Below, one piece after another: positions 33,669 through 39,314 of a stretch of 39,314 bases of DNA; positions within the stretch are counted from its first letter, which is position 1; the number at the start of each line of letters is the position of its first letter. A model generated the notes under the pieces. The model had not been told where the DNA came from. It saw only the letters and a list, made by a program, of their open reading frames with translations, and made no database searches. Source of the stretch: an uncultured Oscillospiraceae bacterium (GTDB lineage Bacteria > Bacillota > Clostridia > Oscillospirales > Oscillospiraceae). The DNA lies in the NCBI GenBank assembly GCA_910584285.1, contig CAJTYK010000019.1, positions 1 to 39,314 on the forward strand, read 5' to 3'. A program made the position numbers and the translations under genes.

Positions 33669-33718
33669 AAAAGGCAGGCGTTATCATCCCCCTTCAGGGT
33701 GCTAACGCCTGCCTTTTT
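33669..33718. terminator. Terminator of the glycosidase operon (bidirectional)
   Basis: AAAAGGCAGGCGTTA (33669-33683) pairs perfectly with its complement at 33704-33718, which ends in a T-run on the plus strand. The A-run on the left gives a T-run on the minus strand, so it can also end the flagellin-like gene transcript that runs toward it (stop at 33838). Confidence 0.9.
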
Positions 33719-33837
33719 ATCAAAAAACAGTATTACAGGAAACCGCCGCTTCCGGGAATATGCGGCCCTCTCTGCGCCATCAGCTGAGCTTCTACGCCGT
33801 CAACCAGTTCAGCGAAACGCACACAACCCCCGGGCGC

Positions 33838-36789
33838 TCACCGCAGCAGCGGCCCCACGTCCTTCATCCCCCGCTGGCGCAGGAACACGGCCTTGGGAGA
33901 CTGCCGCAGCACCTCCCGGATGTCGCAGGTCAGCGAGCTGGCCTCCCCGGTGTCCCGCACCACCCGAATATACTCGTGGACGCTGTGCATACTGCCCAAG
34001 CTCTGCCCCAGCTGGCCGTACATGGCGCCGTAGGCCCCCTGGAGCCGGGTGACCCAGCGGTGATCCGAGATCAACACGGTCATGGCGGCCCGGGCCGCCT
34101 CCCGGGTGGTGAGGTTCAAGTCGTCCAGCCGCAGCGCCCGGGCGGACACCCGGAACCGGGGCAGGGTCACGCTGGATTCCCCCACCTGAAGGGACAGCCC
34201 CTGCCGCGTCCACAGCTTGGCCCCCCCCAGCTCCGTGCCGGGGGATACCTGAACCTTGCCGCAGTTACCGAACAGGCAGCCGCCGATGTCCCCGTCCGGT
34301 CCGCCCCCCTGAGCCTTCGCCACCCGGGCGGAGCCGGTGATCACAATGTCGCCACAAGCCCCCTGGAGGCCCGCGCCGATGGCAGCGGCGCCGCAGGCGG
34401 CCTGGGCCGTCACAACGCCGCCCTGGATGCGGATATCCCCCACCGGGGCGCCCAGCGCCCCGCCGATACCCGCACCGCCCCCCGTCCCGGTGGCGGTGAC
34501 TACGCCGCCCCGGATGAGGATGGGTCCGGTGGGCTGCCGGCCCGCGGCGCTGTCCCGGCCGATGCCGGCAGCGCCGGTGCCGCCGGTGGCGGTGAGGGTG
34601 CCCTCCGGCGCTCCTCTGCCGCCCTTCGTCTGGTCAATGCGCAGGGAGGTGCCATCCCCCAGGGAGATGCCCGCGAAGCCCGGGCCGCTCTCAAACACAT
34701 TGTCCGTCCCCCGCGCCAACAGTAGGGTCACCTCGTTCCCCCGGCCCAGGCGGAAGGCACAGCCCACATCCACCCGGCACGCCACCCCGTCCAGAGTCAG
34801 CTTCACCGCACCGATGCCGTCGGCCAGGGCCAGCCTGCCGCTGAAAGGGATCTGATCCGCGTCCGTCCCAGCTCCGCCCGCCACCGCGGTGACTTGGCCG
34901 GATAGGATGGTGAGGGTGTGGCTCTCCTCCTCGTAGTGCCAGTCCGTCCCCGGCTCCCCGCCGGTGACGGTGAAGGGATTGGGATACCGGGAGATCTCCT
35001 GAAACGCCCCCGCCTTTTCGTCCCAGCGCACATAGAGATACCGGGTCTGGGTGCGGCCCGCCTTGTCCCGTCCCCGCAGGGCAATAGTGTGGGCGGGGTA
35101 ATCCTTGGAGGCGTCCCCCTTCAGCAGCCACAGGCGCGCCAGGTCGGGCTGACTGTCCGTCCGCAGGGCGAGCTGGCTCTGTCTGCCGTCCACCCCCAGG
35201 GCGGTGATGGAGCGCCACTCCGGGATCAGCGTTTTCCACACCAGGTCAAAGGGTGTCAGCGGCTCGCCCTGGGCGCTGCGCACCACAACTCCCTCCGCCG
35301 CCAGCAGGGAGACAGGCCCGTCCACCACCACCTGGGCGGCCAGGGCTCCGGCGTCCTTCCCCTCCAGCACCACCGCGCCCCCCGTGAGCCACAGGAGGCT
35401 GCCCGCCCCGGCCTGGAGTTGCCCGATGCGCAGCAGCCCGCCGCCGTCGATGGTGAGGGCGGTCCCCTCCCCCAGCCACACCTGGGCCAGCGTATTCTCC
35501 CCCACAGCCGTCACCTGGGCCCGGGCGGACTGGGCGCTGAGCAGGGGGGCGTCCACCTGCTGGAGCACCACCCGCCCCTCACCCGCCAGCCGGAGGGCCG
35601 GGGCCTCCTGCCCCAGTCCCCGGAGGATCACCTCCCGGGCGCCGTCCAGCGTCAGTGTGCCGCTCTGCGGGTCGAAGGCCGCGGCGGACAGATCCCGGCC
35701 CGACCCCTGTACCGTTCCAAACTGCCGCGTCTCCAGGGGGAGGGCGGCCTCCGTCTCCGTCGTCTGCTGCGGGGCTGCCTGCTGCGGGGCCGTGCCCTCC
35801 GACGCGCCCAGGCCGTCCAGCAGCGCCATCAGCCCGTCCCCGGAGCCCGCCAGCAGATCCATCAGCGCCTCCATATCCCCGCCCCCGGCCAGCAGCTCCA
35901 GCAGACCGGGCATGGACGGTTCAACCTCCCCCGCCAGCAGCAGGTTCCTCAAGAAGGGCTCCAGCCCCGGTGCTGTGCCGTCGGCAAACTGGGCCTGGAA
36001 CTGCTCCAGACTGGTGAAGGCGCCCCCTGTCAGCTGCTCCAGCGCCTGATCCGTGGAGACACCCTCCGCTACCAGCTCGAACAGCTGCCGCAGCCCCTCC
36101 GCCGCCTGCTCCGTGTCCACCGCCCCCGAGGGCGCGCCCCCGGAGATGACCGCCCCCAGGTAGAGCGCGGCCAGATAGCCCGCGGCGGGGCTGTCCTCCA
36201 GCGGCAGCCTCCCCAGGGCGGCCAGCAGCTGCGCCCCGCTGGCAGTGTGATCCACCCCCAGGGCAGCCAGCAGCGCCGCCCGGTCGGGCGCGTCGCCCGT
36301 TATGGCGTTCAGCAGCCAGCTCGGGAGGCGCTCCGCCCCCTGCTGGGCGGACAGGCTGTCCAGCGCCGCGTCCACCAGGACATCCAGGCCGTCCCCGTCC
36401 TGGAATAGGCCCTCCCGCACGCCGTTTTGGGCGATCCGGTCGATCTCCCCCCGCAGCTTCTCCAGCCCCTCCTGGAGGGCGGATCGATCCACCTCCCCAT
36501 CCTGGGCGGCCTGACGAGCCAGCTCCTCCATCCGGCCCAGGTTGTCCTCCACCTCCGCCAGGGCCGCCTCCCCCGACTGAAGCGTCCGGCGGCCCTCCCG
36601 AACCTGGCGGCCCACCTGGGTGATCCGGCCCATGAGCTGACGCAGCGTGTCGGACACCGTGGCCGCCGCCTTGTTAGCGCCGGTCGCCTGTCGGGTCTGC
36701 TCCACACCGGCTTGCTTCTCCGCCTTGGCCGTTTTCTGATACCGGGGCACTGACAGCTCCCTGTTTCTGCGAACGCTCAGCTCTCCCAT
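33838..36789 (-). CDS. Large protein with flagellin-like ends and a glycine-rich beta insert
   Basis: A 983-residue protein. Residues about 45-125 resemble the flagellin N-terminal D0/D1 helices (GRITQVGRQVREGRRTLQSG, EAALAEVEDNLGRMEELARQ, EGLEKLRGEIDRIA). The last about 100 residues from DLNLTTREAARAAMTVLISD resemble the flagellin C-terminal helices. Between them lie a helical, Leu/Gly-rich stretch (to about 350), a beta-rich region and, at about 725-860, four glycine-rich repeats of 26-32 residues with the pattern GAAGIG...G-IxIxGGVVTA. No signal peptide. Start choice: the frame opens at 36909, but the ATG at 36789 follows AAAGGAGG by 8 nt. No flagellar gene is nearby. It may be an exported surface or filament protein; the flagellin relation is inference from the helix patterns. 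Confidence 0.75.
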   Translation of the reverse strand: MGELSVRRNRELSVPRYQKTAKAEKQAGVEQTRQATGANKAAATVSDTLRQLMGRITQVGRQVREGRRTLQSGEAALAEVEDNLGRMEELARQAAQDGEVDRSALQEGLEKLRGEIDRIAQNGVREGLFQDGDGLDVLVDAALDSLSAQQGAERLPSWLLNAITGDAPDRAALLAALGVDHTASGAQLLAALGRLPLEDSPAAGYLAALYLGAVISGGAPSGAVDTEQAAEGLRQLFELVAEGVSTDQALEQLTGGAFTSLEQFQAQFADGTAPGLEPFLRNLLLAGEVEPSMPGLLELLAGGGDMEALMDLLAGSGDGLMALLDGLGASEGTAPQQAAPQQTTETEAALPLETRQFGTVQGSGRDLSAAAFDPQSGTLTLDGAREVILRGLGQEAPALRLAGEGRVVLQQVDAPLLSAQSARAQVTAVGENTLAQVWLGEGTALTIDGGGLLRIGQLQAGAGSLLWLTGGAVVLEGKDAGALAAQVVVDGPVSLLAAEGVVVRSAQGEPLTPFDLVWKTLIPEWRSITALGVDGRQSQLALRTDSQPDLARLWLLKGDASKDYPAHTIALRGRDKAGRTQTRYLYVRWDEKAGAFQEISRYPNPFTVTGGEPGTDWHYEEESHTLTILSGQVTAVAGGAGTDADQIPFSGRLALADGIGAVKLTLDGVACRVDVGCAFRLGRGNEVTLLLARGTDNVFESGPGFAGISLGDGTSLRIDQTKGGRGAPEGTLTATGGTGAAGIGRDSAAGRQPTGPILIRGGVVTATGTGGGAGIGGALGAPVGDIRIQGGVVTAQAACGAAAIGAGLQGACGDIVITGSARVAKAQGGGPDGDIGGCLFGNCGKVQVSPGTELGGAKLWTRQGLSLQVGESSVTLPRFRVSARALRLDDLNLTTREAARAAMTVLISDHRWVTRLQGAYGAMYGQLGQSLGSMHSVHEYIRVVRDTGEASSLTCDIREVLRQSPKAVFLRQRGMKDVGPLLR

Positions 36790-36917
36790 CTCGCGGGCCT
36801 CCTTTCGTCCGGCGGCAAATTTTCCTATATTTATTATCGTCCCGCCGGCGGGAAAACATAAGCAGGGGCCGCGGTGGAAACGCCGCCGCTCCCCTGCCGT
36901 CATGGCCACGGAAACGG

Positions 36918-36957
36918 AAAGACTGCCCCGCCGCCGTCACCGCCGGCAGGGCAGTTT
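36918..36957 (-). terminator. Terminator between the zinc-ribbon and flagellin-like genes
   Basis: A GC-rich hairpin (arms about 36921-36933 and 36944-36955, one mismatch) starts about 20 nt after the minus-strand stop at 36979 and is followed on that strand by TCTTTCC. It probably ends the sigma-factor operon, leaving the flagellin-like gene with its own promoter in 36790-36917. Confidence 0.55.
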
Positions 36958-36978
36958 GACTTGTTACCCAGTCCGGCC

Positions 36979-38301
36979 CTACTGGAACAGCCCCTCCAGC
37001 AGTCCGTAGAAACCCTCACCCATCAGTCGGAAATTGTCCCCGTGTCGAATGCGCTCGTCCATGAGCCAGCACGCCCCGTCCTGCTCAAATACCCGCAGGC
37101 GGGCCATATCCTCATGCATGACATATTCCTCCCGCACCTTATATTCGATGATGACCTCAAACCCGCCCGAGATATCCAGGCCGCTCATGCTCTGATAGAT
37201 GGGGGACTCCCAGTCCTGCCGCTCCCCGCTGTCGATGGCGGCCATCAGCTTGTACAGCGTGTCCTCGTCCGTCACCCCCACCGCGTCCTCATACGTGCTG
37301 CTCCCCTTTCCGGTGCGTTTTAGCTTGACCACCGTGATACGCTCCGGCAGGAATTCCACGTCCTCCCGGCTGGTTTTGGAGTAGTCGGGGTAGATCAGGA
37401 AGGTGGTTGGATTGTAGCCCACCGTCTGCGTCAGGCAGCGGACGCCCCTGCCGTCCAGGATGATGTCCAGCTTTGGCGTCTTTTCCCCGGTGTACAGGAT
37501 GCTGAACAGCGATCCGCTGTTCCCCGTCCGCTCCAGCTCAATGCTCAGCTTGGGGCCGAACAGGCCGCCGGAGCCGCTCCCAAACCGGATATTGCTCTGG
37601 CCGCCCCCGGCGGGAACGTAGAGGAGGAAATAGGTTTTGTTCTCATACTCGTACTCGCCAGTCAGGCGGTATTGCAGGGCATAGGCCCGATCCTTCCCGC
37701 CCTCCAGGCCGTCCAGCCAGCGGTGCACCGCGCCCCGCACCGTCTCCGAGGGCTGCTGTCGGTCGTACTCGTCGAAGGTGAACTCCTGGAGGGTCACCGA
37801 ACCGGGATCTCCGGAGGCGGCAAACGCGGCGAGGCCCATCACGGCAAAGATGATGAGCAGGGCCGGAACCACGATGATGGCGATCAGGATTTTATTCAGC
37901 GTCCGATCCTGCCGCCGCAGGGGTGGGACCGCGTCCGTCTGAACGCCGTCCAGGGGGGCGGCGCAGTGGGGGCACACCTTCCAGTTCTGCTCCACCGGGG
38001 CGGCACAGCTGGGGCAGGCAGGCCGCAGCTGCGCCCCGCACTGAGGACAGACCACATATTGCTCCGCAACAGATGCACCGCATCGGGGACATTCCAGGTC
38101 GGAGTACCCGGTTCGCACCAGCAGGTAGATGATGAACCCGATCAGCGCAGGAGCTGCGACAGCGATCAGGGTCCACAACACAGCATTCATCCTTCGGCGC
38201 TTGGCGTCCCGGTAGACATATACGCCGGTGAGCACCGGGATCGTCAAAAACACGGCCAGTACAACCAGAAAAAAAATCGTAGGCTTAGCGGACAGCAGCA
38301 C
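36979..38301 (-). CDS. Zinc-ribbon membrane protein of the ECF sigma operon
   Basis: A 440-residue protein. Two TM helices lie at about 6-28 and 38-60 (PALIGFIIYLLV), a cytoplasmic double zinc ribbon at about 68-115 (CPRCGASVAEQYVVCPQCGA and CPSCAAPVEQNWKVCPHCAA, each a pair of CxxC knuckles), a third TM near 130-155, then about 285 extracytoplasmic residues with mixed alpha/beta structure. Start choice: the frame opens at 38379, but a GTG at 38301 has AAAGGAGGAG 6 nt upstream and overlaps the preceding gene by 17 nt, as expected for coupled translation. The layout (cytoplasmic metal-binding head, external domain) suggests a sensor or anti-sigma-like partner of the sigma factor, but there is no direct evidence. 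Confidence 0.72.
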   Translation of the reverse strand: MLLSAKPTIFFLVVLAVFLTIPVLTGVYVYRDAKRRRMNAVLWTLIAVAAPALIGFIIYLLVRTGYSDLECPRCGASVAEQYVVCPQCGAQLRPACPSCAAPVEQNWKVCPHCAAPLDGVQTDAVPPLRRQDRTLNKILIAIIVVPALLIIFAVMGLAAFAASGDPGSVTLQEFTFDEYDRQQPSETVRGAVHRWLDGLEGGKDRAYALQYRLTGEYEYENKTYFLLYVPAGGGQSNIRFGSGSGGLFGPKLSIELERTGNSGSLFSILYTGEKTPKLDIILDGRGVRCLTQTVGYNPTTFLIYPDYSKTSREDVEFLPERITVVKLKRTGKGSSTYEDAVGVTDEDTLYKLMAAIDSGERQDWESPIYQSMSGLDISGGFEVIIEYKVREEYVMHEDMARLRVFEQDGACWLMDERIRHGDNFRLMGEGFYGLLEGLFQ

Positions 38302-38572
38302 AACGCACTCCTCCTTTCTGGGTATAAACAATGGTAATCGCGCCGCTCCCCGCGGCGGACACAACAGCGAAGCAGACACATCCCACGGACAAAATTGGGG
38401 CAGCGTCCCAGCACAGCAGCCCCAGCAGGACGAACAGCGCCTCCAGCAGCGCCCCCGCCGCCGCCAGCAGGACGGTTTGCCGCCGCCGCTCCCGGCGCTC
38501 CAGCTCCCGGCGGAGCATTTTTTCCGTCAAAGCCGGCGGGTCAAACCGCTCATACTCGCAGGTCTGTTTCAT
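38285..38572 (-). CDS. Small two-TM membrane protein next to the sigma factor
   Basis: A 95-residue protein. A charged cytoplasmic N-terminus (LTEKMLRRELERRERRRQ helix) is followed by two hydrophobic segments at about 33-57 and 60-80 and a short basic tail. I do not recognise a family. It overlaps the end of the sigma gene by 23 nt and the start of the zinc-ribbon gene by 17 nt, a tightly coupled order seen for regulators of ECF sigma factors; it could be a minimal membrane anti-sigma factor, which is inference from position only. Confidence 0.65.
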   Translation of the reverse strand: MKQTCEYERFDPPALTEKMLRRELERRERRRQTVLLAAAGALLEALFVLLGLLCWDAAPILSVGCVCFAVVSAAGSGAITIVYTQKGGVRCAAVR

Positions 38573-39044
38573 CGGCCAGCACCTCCTTTAACAGCCTTCG
38601 GGCCTTGTTCAGCCGGGATTTTACCGTCCCCACGGGAATCCGCAGGAGTTCGGCGGTAGAGGCCAGATCCTGTCCCCGAAAATAGAACAGCACCACCGTC
38701 AGCCGCAGCTTCTCCGGCAGCTTCCCCACCGCCTCATACAGCGGTGTATAGTCCTTCTGCACCGGGGCCGGAAGGTCGGCCAGCAGCCGATCCTTGTCCT
38801 CCCCGCTGGAAAAGTCCAGCAGCGGGCTCCTCGCCAGACGGCGCAGAGTACTTCGGTAGGTATTCACGCAGATGCGGGTGAGCCAGGGCTCGAAATCCCG
38901 GCCGGGGTCATATTGGGAAAAATGTTTTATCACCCGCAGCCACGTCTCCTGATACAGGTCGTCCGCATCAAAGCGGTTGGGACACAGGGAGCGGCACAGG
39001 CCATACAGCCTCCGGCCGTACCGCTGTATGTATTGATCAATCAA
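38550..39044 (-). CDS. ECF-type RNA polymerase sigma factor
   Basis: About 164 residues, the standard ECF size. Region 2 covers YGLCRSLCPNRFDADDLYQE through TWLRVIKHFSQYDPGRDFEP and WLTRICVNTYRSTLRR (-10 recognition). Region 4 is LPEKLRLTVVLFYFRGQDLA, then STAELLRIPVGTVKSRLNKA (-35 recognition helix). Start choice: the frame is open to 39308, but no homology is visible before residue YIQRYGRRL; a TTG at 39044 has GGGGAGG 8 nt upstream and gives a normal N-terminus. The two following overlapping genes encode membrane proteins that probably control it. A candidate ECF promoter lies just upstream, so it may be autoregulated. Confidence 0.88.
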   Translation of the reverse strand: MIDQYIQRYGRRLYGLCRSLCPNRFDADDLYQETWLRVIKHFSQYDPGRDFEPWLTRICVNTYRSTLRRLARSPLLDFSSGEDKDRLLADLPAPVQKDYTPLYEAVGKLPEKLRLTVVLFYFRGQDLASTAELLRIPVGTVKSRLNKARRLLKEVLADETDLRV

Positions 39045-39067
39045 CCGCCCCACCTCCCCTTCGCTAT

Positions 39068-39097
39068 GATATACCTTTGCGCGGGGCAAAAGGTTCA
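39068..39097 (-). promoter_or_regulatory. Candidate ECF-type promoter of the sigma operon
   Basis: On the minus strand TGAACC (complement of 39092-39097) followed by TTTTGCC resembles the AAC-containing -35 of ECF promoters, and TATATC (complement of 39068-39073) lies 18 nt further. The leader to the TTG start would be about 20 nt. Autoregulation is inferred. Confidence 0.35.
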
Positions 39098-39174
39098 CGC
39101 AAAATTTCAAAAAGTTTCGGGCCGGATCCGGAGCCAATCCGCCGCAGGGCTCCCGCCGGGTCTGCCAGACGGCA

Positions 39175-39210
39175 AAAGCGCCCCGCGGATGGCGATCCGC
39201 GAGGCGCTTT
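39175..39210. terminator. Terminator-type hairpin upstream of the sigma gene
   Basis: AAAGCGCCCCGCGGAT (39175-39190) pairs with ATCCGCGAGGCGCTTT (39195-39210) with one mismatch and a 4-nt loop. It has short A/T ends on both sides and probably separates the sigma operon from the gene beyond the window edge. I see no gene in 39211-39314. Confidence 0.6.
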
Positions 39211-39314
39211 GTCTCAAACTTAGAGCCTATCCCAAAATAAAGGGCAAAGAGGTACAATAGAGCAGGGGCGAGAAAATGAGTGAAAAAAGAGTTACCAGTC
39301 CTGGACAATCTCGG

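Noticed and set aside
34918..36408. A 496-codon plus-strand frame
   Set aside because: Antisense of the flagellin-like gene; Gln/Pro/Arg-rich low-complexity translation.
39211..39314. Possible insertion-sequence end (GAGCCTATCCCAAAA-like stretch)
   Set aside because: Looks reminiscent of IS termini, but no partner repeat or transposase lies inside the window.
1..39314. CRISPR arrays, tRNA or rRNA genes
   Set aside because: No regularly spaced short repeats and no cloverleaf or rRNA signature were noticed on either strand.

Overview
The window looks like a piece of a GC-rich gut Clostridia genome, probably Oscillospiraceae (the Flavonifractor/Lawsonibacter/Pseudoflavonifractor neighbourhood). 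This is inferred from strong AGGAGG ribosome sites, YesN/YesM-type two-component regulators, MalF/MalG-type sugar permeases, clustered glycosidases without signal peptides, and a RepA_N/DUF3846/DUF5348 plasmid-ICE module. No rRNA, tRNA or CRISPR array was seen.

Region 1 (1-2.7 kb, minus strand) is an integrative-element backbone: DUF3846 protein, RepA_N replication initiator, DUF5348 protein and a DUF4259-like protein, separated by strong terminators.

Region 2 (2.7-13.4 kb) is an AT-richer island bounded by two nearly identical direct repeats of about 156 bp (2723-2879 and 13254-13409). It holds two convergent modules that share a bidirectional terminator. On the plus strand is a translationally coupled pair: a DUF4365 nuclease-like protein and an unknown 374-residue protein. 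On the minus strand is a four-gene operon that reads as a RADAR antiviral system. Its genes are a two-TM SLATT-like membrane protein, an unrecognised 487-residue TPR-type protein, the ATPase RdrA, and the adenosine deaminase RdrB with every catalytic adenosine-deaminase motif present. The TPR-type gene between the membrane gene and rdrA is not part of the RADAR layout I know and is the best candidate here for a new component. The right repeat abuts the catalytic C-terminus of a tyrosine recombinase whose 5' part is missing.

Region 3 (13.4-23.2 kb) begins with an intact low-molecular-weight tyrosine phosphatase and then becomes a gene graveyard. It contains yhcG/DUF1016 with a nonsense codon, a truncated IS200 tnpA, a transketolase C-terminal remnant, a frameshifted mannonate oxidoreductase, an L-rhamnose isomerase tail fused to a rhamnulose-phosphate aldolase tail, and a sensor kinase and a sugar-binding protein that lost their 5' ends at one shared junction. 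Intact among them are uxuA, a DUF624-like membrane protein and a YesN-type response regulator.

Region 4 (23.2-33.7 kb, plus strand) is an intact glycan-utilisation operon: two ABC permeases, a DUF2264 protein, a GH78-like rhamnosidase, a GH2 beta-glucuronidase and a GH2 beta-galactosidase. With the adjacent rhamnose and glucuronate catabolic genes or remnants, the set fits import and dismantling of Rha-GlcA-Gal oligosaccharides such as arabinogalactan side-chain caps.

Region 5 (33.8-39.3 kb, minus strand) encodes an ECF sigma factor, a small membrane protein and a zinc-ribbon membrane protein in one overlapping operon. After a terminator comes a 983-residue protein whose two ends resemble flagellin D0/D1 helices flanking a large glycine-rich beta-type insert.
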